DNA from: Pisaster brevispinus
Taxonomy: Eukaryota; Echinodermata; Asteroidea; Forcipulatida; Asteriidae
Assembly (NCBI GenBank): GCA_023634235.1
Contig: JAMKCF010000002.1
Span: 14,441,091 to 14,505,090, forward strand
Direction: 5' to 3'
DNA: 64,000 bases
The notes beneath the pieces were generated by a model. It was not told the DNA's origin. It made no database searches and saw nothing but the letters and a program-made list of their open reading frames with translations. Positions 32,511 through 44,309 of this stretch are shown piece after piece. The position numbers were made by a program, and so were the translations under genes. Positions within the stretch are counted from its first letter, which is position 1; every line of letters starts with the position of its first letter.

Positions 32511-33759
32511 ATTCCCCCCAACCTGTAATTTCATTTTCAATTCATGTTTTTGTTGGATGGGTTTATGGTTTTAAAGGTGTTATGCAAGATTGGGTTAATG
32601 ATCGGCTAGAAAAACACCCCCAAACAAATGAACCAATTTTAAAAAACTTTCTATTTTTTTGTTTACTGGTTGCCCTGAGAAAGTTGATTCCAGCTGATGT
32701 CGTGCCGTTCGTACGGGAGAAAGTTTTCCTGCAAACTTTTGCTCCTTGGATGTTGCCAAGCGAAGAGATTTGTTGAGATTTGAAAGTAAGCCCAGTGAAG
32801 CGTAACTAACATTTTGTACTTCTCTTAATGCCATACTCGTTAGATTAAATACTTTCAGAGTTTTTTAAACTAAAAAAACGAAGGTTGGACTTTAAAAAAA
32901 AAAGCTCCAAAAAAAATCCAATAACACCTTGAAACTCAATAGTTGCTTCAACTGGGTCATATGCCTTGCTTTATAAAGATAGTTCTGTCTATAGGGGTAA
33001 CATTTTAAAACATTAAGCATAACATTCATCCTGTTGCTTGAATGGTGGGGCAGGGGTGACATGGTTGACTTTTTCATGTGTTCCGAGTGAATCACTTCTA
33101 TACAGTTCCCCATTCATTCGCTACCGCGGCGTGGGTGCGGAGTTTTGTAAAACGAAACAATAGTTGATTTCAGGTAATGGATGGGCCTCTGGGATGGTTA
33201 TGATCGTATTTAACGATCAGACGCAGTGGTGCGTATACGAAAAAAAAAACACCCAAAATTCTATTACCTCTTTTTAATTTTTGTTTTTTATTGTGGATGA
33301 GATTGGATGTAACTCTGGATGCTGCACTGAAAACAAAACATGATTTCAGTTTTTTATTGGGGTTGCTTCAATAAAGTATTGCTACTCTCCTAGTCAACGT
33401 GGAATCTTCTGCCCCAGCCCTCATCATATTGCTATAAAAATGGAAGTTCTTTCTTCACCTTCACTTTTCAAACTGCGTTTTGTACATTCGAGACGTCATG
33501 GATGGAGAAACAAAGTATCGCACGCTGATGTCTTTGGATAACCTGCAGACGAACTCTTTCAAAAAGAAACGTCCTCTAAAGAAATGATACATTTGTCTAC
33601 TTCTTCTTTTTTTGCGACTGTCCGCTTATTGTTATGAAATGATATGACATTGCTTACAACAACAAAAAGAGCCCTGAGTTTGAGAGGGACTGAATTGTGC
33701 ATTATGTTCCAGAAGCCATAACTCTGCAACAGCTCTGTTGTTTGGCAGTCAGTTTTTTT

Positions 33760-33792
33760 GTGTTTGTGTTTGTGTGTGTGTGTGTGTGTGTC
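33760..33792 (+). repeat. (GT)n microsatellite
   Basis: GT dinucleotides preceded by TTTGTG words; no coding context. Confidence 0.95.
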
Positions 33793-34766
33793 AGGCCTGC
33801 TCCTCGGCAGTCCGCTAGGAACCACTTTCACATACAATTGAGTCCCATAGTGGCCCGTCACAATAGCTAATAATGATGCACCGTGCGTCGCGATGCCCAA
33901 AAGCCAATTTGATCTGACTGAATGGATAGTCAAAATGGAAGATAGATCATCGCGGAGTTGCAATTACCGCCGGTATTGGTCCACTTCTTTTCTGAATATC
34001 GCGTGTGCGATGTCTCTTTCAGGGTTTGTAATGACCAGGCAAGGTGTTAACACAAGGCAGTTAGCTTGGGGGGGGGGGGGGAGAATAGAAGAGAAGATAG
34101 GAGTAAGCGATACCTCTCCTTCAGGCAAGTGAATATGAGAATAAAAGGGGGGTTGGTGTGTATCACTATATCTATGAGGCTGTCTGTGTCAACCCAGCAC
34201 ATGTCATCAAGGTTGTTGTTTTTTTTGTTCTGTTCTCCTTTTTACTTCTGGTTAATATAATCTTGTTTCCTGTGGTCACCCTGATCGTGTTAACTGGTTA
34301 GCTCTACCCAATTATACGGTGGGGGGAGGAGGTTCATTGTGGGGACAACAGCACTGTTGTTGGTGGGACCCTGAAAGGTGTTGAGCGTCTGTTGGGAGAT
34401 GAACCGATGAATTGGTTTTGGGTTCCGATGAATTGGTCTGTGGTACCGGTGAATTGGTGTCGATGTGCGCGGATGGATCGAGGCGGTGGACAGTAGGCAT
34501 TTTGGGATTCTCGCCTTTGTATTCTGTGGGTCAGGCGAGGTTGAGCGGCTGTGAATCTTACTGACACCATCTTGGTCAGGTTCCCTATGAATCAAGACTA
34601 CTGGTTGTCTGTTGATAACTGAAGGACCAGACTCGATTCCCTTCAAACCTCACTCTGGTACTAGTGATTTGAGTTAGATAAACAACGGTGGACTGCCGCA
34701 ATGTGATCAAATTGACTTTACGGGATAAGGCCAACTACTTCATCATCAGCAGTATTATCATCTCTG

Positions 34767-34767
<1 letters not shown>

Positions 34768-34802
<35 letters not shown>

Positions 34803-34803
34803 G
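34768..34803 (+). repeat. (TTG)n microsatellite
   Basis: About a dozen uninterrupted TTG triplets. Confidence 0.95.
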
Positions 34804-36729
34804 TTGTGCACAAGTCTGTGAATCCTTGGATCAGGGTTGGTTAAAGCTAGTCATTTTTCTTTTAGTGCTGCAAGGATGCTGAATATCCTGCTGAAGTCTA
34901 AAGCCAGAGCTGAGATTTTGGAGAGAAAAAAACCTGTCGAGAAACTTAATAAGCCTGTAATCCAAGCAGTCTGGTGACACTGTCATGTGACCCTTTTCAC
35001 ATTGTAATTGTTTGGATGTGCTAACAGGAACTGTACACCAATCCTCAAGGTTCGGGTGATAAAATATGTTAGTTCACTTTAAAGTTTTTACCCTGCAGCA
35101 TTTTTCAAATCTTGTGATTATTTACCACCATGAAAAACAGGCCAGCATTTCCCCCCCAAAAAACAGAATGTCAAATCAGGTCTTCCTTTATCAGTACTTC
35201 ACATAATATGATCCTTTTATTTAATTTTTTTAGGAATCTTTTTATAGAAAAGCTGGAGAAAAAAACCCTGAAGAAAACCTTCGATTGTCCGCCGTTTGTG
35301 GTACAGGTGTACTGGAGATGGATGATGTGAAATGTAAATATTGGAAGAGAGAAAGCCATTTGTCATGAGCGATTGCTTGGTTAGGTCTCCATTCTATCCC
35401 GGGGGACACACACGGTTGACCAATCACAATAGAGATACCACAAATCAAATCCGGGACAAATCCGACTGCTTTTCAGCAATCTTTTTTTTTTTCTTCTCTT
35501 TTTTGTGGGGAAGAAAATGCCAGAAAAATTGTTTACACTATCAGGAACGTGTTTTTTTGTTGGTATGTCCTTGAACGAGTTAAGGTGTACAAAAAGCCAT
35601 CATTGGTCTGATTCAGGGTGTGGATTAACACATTTAGGAGTGTGTATTATTTTGTCGCGTGAAAAAAAATAACTTGCCCGGAGCAGACATTTTGTGAGAC
35701 AAGCATTTGAAATTAACTTTGTTTTTGTTTTGTTTTTTTGGTCTGGTTGAATGTATCCAAAGTGAAGAATTGTAAAAGAAAAGATACAGTGCACCAGATT
35801 CAAATCAAAAACAAACAAACCCCAAAAAACAAAATTGTAATGCATCATTTACATTTTTTTTTTTTTTTTTTGGGGGGGGAGGGGGTATTCAGCTCTTGTC
35901 TGTTACTTTCTTATACTTTGGTTACTGTTATTTTAATGTTGTTTTTACTTGTGAAATTATTATTATATAAAATGAAGAAGTTTCCTGGTAACAGTTTTTG
36001 TTGACAACTTCTCAAGAAAAGCAAGTGGTTTAAGAGTTATTCCACCTGTGTCGTAGCTCAGAGCAAGGGTCGGTCGTGGAGTTTGCTGGTCTTCCCTTAA
36101 GCAGTCCACCCTGTTTAAAACTCTAACAAATTTCCCTCCCATATGGGGGAAACATTACACCTTAATATTATGATGTTAGGGTCATCTTAAACTGTAGCCG
36201 ACCCTTGTCGTGCCCTGTGGCCACGGATCAGCGATCTTTCCTACGACCCCCTTATTGCTTGTGGCTGTAGACTTTCTTAGGGTCCTCCGTGGGTTCGGTC
36301 CTGTTCCAGCTAAGAAACAAAAAGAACAATCTGGAAAAGTGTTTTGGGGGTAATCTCTCAATTTGATGAGATCATGTTGGGGAATTGCTTCCAGTGTTGG
36401 TATGTGATTTTGTTGATTTTTTATTTTATTTTTTTTTAAACAAGGGGTTGAGCGATTTTGAAGAGGGAATCTTTCGTTTCGGTGTCGTCTGCTGTTTCGG
36501 GGCGAGCCTGGGGGTCAGTTGACCCACAGACAGTCCCTCTAATGGTTCGCCTGAGAGTTGAAGGCCTCAGGGCCATTTTCATAATCCCAGAAAGTTGAGG
36601 TTGGCTCTTTAATCGATTGGCTTTCAAAATTAACTACATTTTCTAAAAAAATTACAGGAAGTTTCGGTTTGTCAGTTTGGACAACTAACTCACAAAAATA
36701 AGTGTGTCACTATAAATGTTGTTATCGAG

Positions 36730-36975
36730 ATACAGTGTAAACAAAAACAATTCCTCAATCATTTTGACTCCTTACTCAAATCCGCTAACTCTCCCCGATT
36801 CTGCAGAAAGTTCCGTGAAAATAAACCAATCTTTCCATGTTCTGATGAACACATTTGAAAAATCTCCCCGATTATGGAAACTTTTTCCCATTATGTTAAA
36901 ATTCTAAATATCTCCCTGATTGTTGTACAAAATCTCCCTGATTGCAAGTATGTAAATGTTGGCAGCTCTGCTTAT
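36730..36975. repeat. Dispersed repeat related to 40414-40745
   Basis: Shared ordered words: 'attctgcagaaagttcc', 'aatctttccatgttc', 'tggaaactttttccc', 'attatgtt', 'gttgtacaaaatctccctgattg' (with small changes) and 'atgttggcagctctg'. The 'ctccc(t/c)gatt' word recurs inside. Family unknown. Confidence 0.8.
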
Positions 36976-37521
36976 ACTAAAATCCCCAAATCACCCTTCT
37001 TTAATATGACATGACCCTCTTAAACTATTGGTGTTCTCTCTTAAAATAACACATGCTTCATTTGAAACTTATGGGTACACTTGTCCCCCATGAACCAGGG
37101 AGTCAAGACAGGCAACACATTCCCAGGTGACTTATGGCCTGGCTTATATGTAAATATTACTCAATAACATTTCATTAAAAGTTGTTTTCAAAGAATAGAG
37201 AGCGTATCTTTCCTCGGGTTGTCGGTGGTTTCCGAGTGGCAGTGGTTTTGAATTACTGGCCCTCTTTTTGCAGGCAAAACCTCCCCCTTGAGGGACTCAC
37301 AACCAGCGGTGGCACTCCACCGCCGTCAACCCTTCTCCGATCTTCTCCTGGTCCACTTGGGTTAATTCCCTGCCAAAAACGGTCTTCCTCGCTGTAAATA
37401 GACTGGAGCTAAACGACCCCCATGGGGTCAAGTGGAGATCATCGGGGTGGACGGACGTGGAAACAAAGAAGGGTACACAAAAACTCTAATGAATATACCA
37501 TTTGCTGGGGAAAGTTTTTTT

Positions 37522-37542
37522 ATATATATATATATATATATA
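37522..37542 (+). repeat. (TA)n microsatellite
   Basis: About ten TA units. Confidence 0.95.
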
Positions 37543-37877
37543 ATCTTGCTGAGGTTCAGGCAAGTTCACTCGCCTACATGCCAATAGTTGAGACACATTT
37601 AACAGTCAAGATCATGCGGTGGTGCTGGACCCTGTTTTTATGACAGAGTTCAACCTGTGGACGGATCAGTAGACTTTGGCAAGTTCATGTCGAACGAAGA
37701 GTGCCAGGATCGAAGCAGCAACGAATAAGTTCACTGAAATGTGTCAACATTCATTTCCTGTGCTCCGGCAATAAAAATTGGTTGAAAATACCTGACACTT
37801 ATCAACATCATCTCGGCAAATAATTCAATTTTCAAACACACAATCAATGCAATCTCCACTACCTTCAGCGATCGAGG

Positions 37878-38230
37878 CACCTCAGTCCTGTGTCTAAACT
37901 AAAACTTGTTTAATGTCTGTCTGGCAGAGTTTGCCCCCTAACTTTCTTTAGTGGCTGGCAAGAAAGCTTGTCATTTCACTAGTCCACCGGCTTTTTCACT
38001 AGTCCAGTATTTCAAGAAACAGGGATGCTTTTCAACACTGAACTAGCCAGCCCCACCTCTGTCCTGTATCTAAATTAAAACTTGTTTAATGTCTGTCTGG
38101 CAGAGTTTGCCCCCTAACTTTCTTTAGTGGCTGGCAAGAGTAAGCTTGTCATTTCACTAGTCCACCAGCTTTTTCACTAGTCTGTATTTTAAGAAACTGG
38201 GATGCTTTTCAACACTGAACTAGCCAGCCG
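37878..38230. repeat. 176-bp direct tandem duplication within a dispersed repeat
   Basis: Two nearly identical units, 37878-38053 and 38054-38230, share 'gtcctgt(g/a)tctaaa' through 'cttttcaacactgaactagccagcc'. The repeat tail continues after the second unit to about 38300 (ggactggtcctcgggtgt...catttggcc). The 5.6-kb relative has one unit, so the duplication happened at this locus. Confidence 0.85.
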
Positions 38231-40070
38231 GACCACTTGGAGAGAATTTGGACTGGTCCTCGGGTGTTTATACTGCCATTTGGCCATCAGACTGCTGTTC
38301 AGGGAAAACGCTGTCTGGTGCAAGTAAAGTCACTGTGATTTTTCTCCAAATGTAAAGAAATTAAGCTCTTTGCTCTACTGCTCTTACTTTGAGCATACTA
38401 TTCTCTAAAACTCATGAAAATCTTTAAATAATAATAATTTTATGTGTAAATGAAGAAGTCAGCTTTATAGTTGTCCTAAAAAAATAAAAAAAACCAGCAA
38501 ATAGCAAGCTGTCTTCAAAACAGCAGTTTGAAGATCAGTTCAACTTCAATCACAGATTCTTGAATCACAGACTTTGCTGGCTGTGGAAGCATACAGGTCA
38601 CTTTGTTGGACCGGTGATGATATATTCAACTAGCTCCGAATAAACAAGGCTTGAAGATGCTTTTATCATTGTTGATCAAAGACTCCAGTTCATCCTCCTG
38701 CATCGGCCTGTCTCATAGTCCATCTTGTTGACTCTGCCGTCAAGATTCTTGAAGTTGACGACTCAGGTCTCAAGGAGATGACCTCCTCAAACATCCTGTT
38801 CTTTGTCGTCAGAGCTTGTGGCAGAGAAAAAGACAAAAGAAGACTCCACCTTTGCAAAAATGTTTTTTTCTCAGTCATTAAACCACAAACACCAACACCA
38901 ACATCATCTCATCGGGTGTGTCTTGTCCCATCAAGTTATATTTCTGAAAATTTTGAGCGGAAACAAAGTCTTCAGCATATCTGAGAAAGTCACAGTCGAG
39001 CTTCTGGGTGCTTGGTCTAAACTGAGGTTAGATAATTGCAAAAGTAGAGCTCTCTCTTCTTTCGAAAGGGAAATCTGGTTAGTGTAAAAAAAATCCTGCC
39101 CTCTCTCATCAAAAAAATTATATTTGATGACTTGAACTCACGCCTGTTGGATTGATATTAAACCGATCCAGGACAAAACATTCCTGACCAGTATTATCCA
39201 CCTCTTGCCCTACAAAAAAAAGGGAACGATTTCGTCCGGCAATTGTCCTCGGTGAAATATTTCGACTGAAGGTTTTGCTAGCTGCTATTAAACATTTGCA
39301 TTGGGGATAAAGAATAATTATTTGTGTTGTACCCGCCCATACACGGATGCGAGGCTGAACAATTTTTTGTGAATACTAATGCTAGTATTGAATAACAAAT
39401 TTTTGAGTACTTTTTTTTTTGCTATGCTGTAGAAGAGAAATCATTCCTCTGAAATGGTTTTCAAGCGTTTTTGTTTATCCATGGAAGATGGTTTTAGTTT
39501 ATCCAACCATTGTGTGTTTAATCTCTCCCCCCCATTTGAGATTGTGTACCTATGCTAAACCCTGAACAAAGGGACATGATAACAAGCCCAATTGTTGACT
39601 GGGGCTGTTAAGATTTGAGGTGGTGGGGGGGGGGGGGGAGGGTGTAGTTACAACAGATTATCTTTCTTGTGGTCAGGCAGTAAAAGAGGCAAGGGGGAAT
39701 GACCTCTTGTGCTGGAGATGTTAAGCAGAAACTATACTCTGTAAGTGAAAGAGTGGTGGGATAAACCAGTCCCAGGCAGTGTGTTTCCATGTGGAGATTC
39801 TGAGCGGTACCCTGCTAAGGCTAAGCAAGCTTGTGTGCTAAGCAGGTTTAGGGATTTGGGTCTGGGAGGTGATAATGGGCAGGGCTGGGGGCGGTGTTTG
39901 AGTTGAGATGTTTAAAGATGAGCTTTGCTGATTACAAAGGGAGTATTGAACTTGGTCAAGGTTTATACTAATTGGAATGTAAACACTTGTTTTTTTTAGC
40001 ATCTGGATGGTGTAGCTGGGGAGAAGATGGTGGGGTGGGGGTTGATTTAAGGCCATGTACAAATTTAGTT

Positions 40071-40381
40071 TTGTTTTGTGTGCCTGCTTAAATAAAAAAA
40101 ATATTGGGCTCCCGTCATATTTTAGTATATGACAGAGCCTGGTTTTCAGTGTATTTAGGAACACAATGAGATGCTGTTCTTTGGAGATTGCCCTGTTATG
40201 AAGACATGGGATTTTACGCAAAGGCCATATCAAAAGTTATTTTTGTTTTGTGTGCCTGTGGTTACGAATCTTGAGCTCTCCTGTGAAAGTTTTAGAAACA
40301 GAGAGCCTGCTTTTTGTGGTATTTAAAGAGCACATGCTTTTCAGATGATATTCTTTTGAAATATTAGCATCTTTTTAAATG

Positions 40382-40411
<30 letters not shown>
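40071..40411 (+). repeat. Two diverged copies of a 170-bp sequence ending in 30 A
   Basis: Both halves start with 'gttttgtgtgcctg' and share 'acagagcctg', 'gtatttaaagagcaca(tgc)' and 'gatgatattctttt'-like words. The second runs into an uninterrupted (A)30 at 40382-40411, as a retroposed tail would. No ORF. A SINE-like or 3'-UTR-derived retroposon is possible. Confidence 0.45.
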
Positions 40412-40412
<1 letters not shown>

Positions 40413-40413
40413 C

Positions 40414-40745
40414 ATTTTCTTTTGATGTTGTTCATGAGATAAAGTGTACTCATTCTAATTCTGCAGAAAGTTCCCCGATAATCAACAATCTTTCCATGTT
40501 CCAAACAATTTTCTTTTGATGTTGTTCATGAGATAAAGTGTACTCATTCTAATTCTGCAGAAAGTTCCCTGATAATCAACAACCTTTCCATGTTCCAAAC
40601 AAAAAACAAATACGCAAATCTCCCTGATTCTGGAAACTTTTTCCCTATTATGTTGAATGGAATTCAAAATATCTTCCTGATCGTTGTACAAAAATCTCCC
40701 TGATTGTGAGATGCATATGTTGGCAGCTCTGTATGACGACATGCA
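40414..40745. repeat. Dispersed repeat with a 94-bp internal tandem duplication
   Basis: Units at 40414-40507 and 40508-40601 are almost identical (ATTTTCTTTTGATGTTGTTC ... CCATGTTCCAAACA). The remainder matches the 36.7-kb copy. The duplication starts right after the poly-A run. Confidence 0.85.
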
Positions 40746-41420
40746 AAACCAACGAGCATGACTTCCAGGTAAACACGTCTCTATACTCGGCCCTCTAAAG
40801 TCTGAAAGTTCACAACAAATTCAGAGCACATGTACCTTATCCTGAGTGATAACAGTTGAATAAGTGGGCGTTCTTATCTGCGATGAAAAGGGGAAGCGAT
40901 TTGTGTACTGCGTAGGTCTTATTCACTGGAGTCTAGGAATAAAATATGTTGGAAGCCACTGACGACGAGTGCCAGGTCAGACCAGTTCAGCTCCATACTC
41001 TCCTGTCCTTTGAACGAAATTTTCATGATCTGATTCCCAAGTATAATGACACAATGAGTTGCCTCTGACGACCTCGGGGGGTCTTGTACCGCTCAAAAAG
41101 CTAGTCGAGTTTGTCTGATGGGAAGTAACGTGAAAAGTTCAATTGAATAAAACATAATAGGCCTATAGAGCGCGCCGATAGAGTGTTCTGGTTCTCCCAT
41201 TCTAAACACCTATTTTAAAATTCACGATTTTTTCTTCTTCGCTTCTTCTTACTGGGTCAAATATCATGCATGTTCCATGAAGGGGGCGGACAAAACCGGG
41301 ACCAGACTAAAGTAGGACTCAGTCCCCACTATTAAAAACTCAAGACTTAACTCGATTTGCTCCTGGACACTTCTTTATAAAGCAGTCAAAACACAAGTTA
41401 TTGTATAACACTGAAAAAAA

Positions 41421-41545
41421 TGCTGTGCAGAAACAGGTTACCAACCAGAATACTATATAATGTGCACTGTTTGTGACTGGTTCACTGCAAATTTTGTGCT
41501 CAACAGAACAATTTGCTAATCGGCGCTGTTAAGCAGCTTTACGAA
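41421..41545. mobile_element. Hairpin MITE, GGGCCC-type family, eroded copy
   Basis: The family words 'caggttaccaaccagaat', 'tgtgactggt' and 'gctgttaagcagctt' are in the usual order, but the ends are missing. It is adjacent to a better copy at 41584. Confidence 0.55.
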
Positions 41546-41583
41546 CAAGTTTCATGATTCATGCTTTTACATTTTATGAGCAT

Positions 41584-41742
41584 GGCCAATTTCATAGAGC
41601 TGCTTAAGCACCAAAAAAAGCCAAATGCAAAACAACTCTGCTTAGCAGAAAAAAGGGTTACCAGTCAAACTATCATGTTTTATGTACTTTTTACAACTGG
41701 TATCCTGCTTATTGCTCGGCAGCTATGTGAAAATTGGGCCCA
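41584..41742. mobile_element. Hairpin MITE, GGGCCC-type family, copy 4
   Basis: The left arm GGCCAATTTCATAGAGCTGC and the right arm CGGCAGCTATGTGAAAATTGGGCC are inverted. The interior has 'gggttaccagtcaaact' and 'actggtatcctgctta'. No coding capacity. Confidence 0.8.
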
Positions 41743-43332
41743 GGTTTTGACAAGGGCAGTTAATGGAAATAACATGCCCTGTAACGTAACCCTAGATGGC
41801 TTAATTCTCCGAAAAGGAAGTACAAGAGACACGAGTAAATTTCAAGGGTTGGTTTGGTTCGTGTTCACCTTGAAACTAATATTTCCATCCGAGATGTTGG
41901 AAAGTTCTCATTGATAGGTCAAAGGTCTCCGCAGAATGATACTTTCACTTTGGAGGTCTGCTCTGAATTTTGATGCAACACCCCCCCCCCAATTCTTGGC
42001 GGAGATAAAGTCTTGGCAGAATAGCATCAAAGGATACTTTGAAAAATGTCTTGCGAATCACAAGGAATATTTGTTGTTCTGGATAGAGTTTGACTGGTTT
42101 AGTGGTAGAGATCTTGTTAATTTTTCTGAAGATTAATTTGTGTTGTTTTTGTTGAATTTGTATTTTTTTAAATTGTGCTGTTCTTAGTTTTTTTTTTGGG
42201 GGGGGGAGTCATTTGTGGAGTTCAAGTCAATTAAGATTCATGTGGATGTTCTTGTTTCTTTCATTTCTGGTGTCTTGTTAATTTTTTTTAAAGATGAATT
42301 TGTGGAGTTCTAGGTATCTTTTAAAAATTCTTTTGTGGGGTTTTTGTTCTTTTTCTTTGGAACTCTGAAGGGGCTTAGAGTAAGTTTGTCTTTTAATAAC
42401 ATTTATTTGCTGTGTAAGATTGCTTCTCACCAACCATAGAAGTGGGGCAATCGTGACAGGAAATGTTCCAAAGTTTGTGGCTTTTTTAAGACCAATTACT
42501 CGGTCCTTTTAAGGGTTTGTGGATTTACGCACAAACGCAGGATCCAGGCGGAAAGTAAAGGTCAGATGTGCAGTGTAAAAAGCTGGAGAAGTTATCAGAT
42601 GGAAGAAAGATAGAAAAATAAGAGCGATATAATGAATGAGTTGAGGAATTGGCTTTGACAGCTATAGGAGGAAAGGTAGCATCGTTTGCTGGGAGAGATA
42701 AGAGCAAGGGGGTAACGTGATGAGGGAGGGGGGGTAAGAGGAAGCCCTCCTCATGTGAGGGAAAGAAGATTGAGAGAGGGGTGAAACCCGGTTGCCACGG
42801 TTATCGTCAGAAATCAGTGACAGCTCAGGTTGGCCAGGGGGAAATAGGTCGTGACATGCAGGAACACACGCACAGAGGCAAAGGTAAGTGGCCAGTCATA
42901 ACACAAGTGTTCCTAATGAATGGGGTGAGCTGCAGCGAACCCAGAGAACGCCACAGTGTGACCTGGGTTGGAGGGAACGCTGAAAAGTGCAGGTTTTTTC
43001 TGAACTCGGGCGGCCAAGTAAGGCTCCCCGGCATTATTTATAGAATGTGCATGTGTGCGCGTGAGAGTGTTTCTAGCATTAGTTAACTCCTGGTTGGGCG
43101 TAATGTTTAGTTTTGTTTTGGCTTGTTGTCGTGTTATAGGCGCTCAAACTTGATGGGGGGGGGGACGGGACGAGGTAAGGTTAGAGGTCGGGATGATTTG
43201 CTGTTTGAATTAATTGGTTTTGGACGTGAACTTTGCAGGCTTTTCGTAGCATCTTGTCTAGGTTGTCAACCTGATTAACCATCGAGCTTTCAAGTCCGTT
43301 TTTTTCTCAATGGAATTCTTTTTTGATTTGTA

Positions 43333-43758
43333 GTAACACCATGTACATGAGTAGGATTTGAAACTTTGCATGGTGGAGATACAATCTAGCAAGGTTTGCA
43401 GTAACACCATGTACATGAGTAGGATTTGAAACTTTGCATGGTGGAGATACAATCTAGTAAGGTTTGCAGTAACACCATGTACATGAGTAGGATTTGAAAC
43501 TTTGCATGGTGGAGATTACAATCTAGTAAGGTTTGCAGTAACACCATGTACATGAGTAGGATTTGAAACTTTGCATGGTGGAGATTACAATCTAGTAAGG
43601 TTTGCAGTAACACCATGTACATGAGTAGGATTTGAAACTTTGCATGGTGGAGATTACAATCTAGTAAGGTTTGCTGTAACACCATGTACATGAGTAGGAT
43701 TTGAAACTTTGCATGGTGAAGATACAATCTAAGGTTTGCTGTAACACCATGTGTACAT
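43333..43758 (+). repeat. Minisatellite, 68-69-bp unit, six copies plus a partial
   Basis: Units start with GTAACACCATGTACATGAG at 43333, 43401, 43469, 43538, 43607 and 43676, with a truncated one at 43741. Lengths are 68, 68, 69, 69, 69 and 65 bp. Copies differ by very few bases, so the array is young or homogenised. Because 69 is a multiple of three, the minus strand stays open, but the 23-residue repeating peptide resembles no protein I know. Each unit contains CACCATG and CATGGTG, which can pair. Confidence 0.97.
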
Positions 43759-43764
43759 AAAATC

Positions 43765-43860
43765 TCTCATTGAGTTGCGGTGGTTCTGAAATGAACCGGT
43801 GGTGTAACAAGTCAACGTTTTGATCAGTATGCCCCGATCGTCTTCAAGAGAAGGCAATAG
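43765..43860 (-). repeat. Dispersed repeat with a histone-stem-loop-like hairpin, copy 1
   Basis: Read on the minus strand: 'ttgaagacgatcggggcat', 'actgatcaaaacgttgac', 'acaccaccggttcatttcag', then 'aaccacc'. It matches 50684-50765 on the + strand. The hairpin GGTTCATTTCAGAACC (43782-43797) differs by one base from a histone-type 3' stem-loop. It directly abuts the minisatellite. Confidence 0.7.
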
Positions 43861-44267
43861 TTACTAAACATTTTGTAGTTTTCAGAAAAAAGACACCCAG
43901 CTTCCCTGTTTTAAACCCGATGCTGTCCACTATACTTTAAAACACTCTGCACTTCTTAACTCCAAGCACAACATTTGCAGCAAGTCCTGCAATCTCAGAC
44001 ACTTGACTGTTCTGTTGTGTACATGCTAAACACAGTTAGTCTCTCTGCCAAGGTGTTAATAGGTTAACACAGGTGTTTTTGTCAGTGTCCTTTTGTCAGC
44101 CCTGTAATAGGATTAAACCTGGGCTGGCCCTGTAGTCTCTTTTCCAGGGATTAGTCTCTTTTAGAAGAGACCTCAAAAGGAGCAACAATGAAGACACTAT
44201 TAATAATTCATTACGAAAACACCTGTGGTGTCAACAAAGGAACTCTCTCCTCTGTGATACTTAAAAG

Positions 44268-44278
44268 CCCCCCCCCCC

Positions 44279-44307
<29 letters not shown>
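44268..44307 (+). repeat. C11 followed by A29
   Basis: Adjacent long C and A homopolymers. The A run could be a retroposon tail, but no body is recognisable upstream. Confidence 0.85.

Positions 44308-44309
<2 letters not shown>

Noticed and set aside
34290..34646. 118-codon minus-strand ORF with repeated P-I-H-R
   Set aside because: It arises from three worn copies of a GATGAATTGGT word; no domain or gene context.
41240..41290. Second PR-domain exon (a W-V-K-Y-like reading near 41253)
   Set aside because: The frame closes at once, there is no acceptor or donor of the right phase, and neighbouring residues do not match the family.
43386..43727. Repetitive minus-strand protein of 113 codons
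   Set aside because: It is the translation of a minisatellite whose period is divisible by three; no gene context.
43800..43860. Hammerhead ribozyme in the dispersed repeat (CTGAAGA ... GATCGAAAC words)
   Set aside because: An extra base separates the core from stem II, and no stem III with a cleavage triplet could be drawn in either copy.
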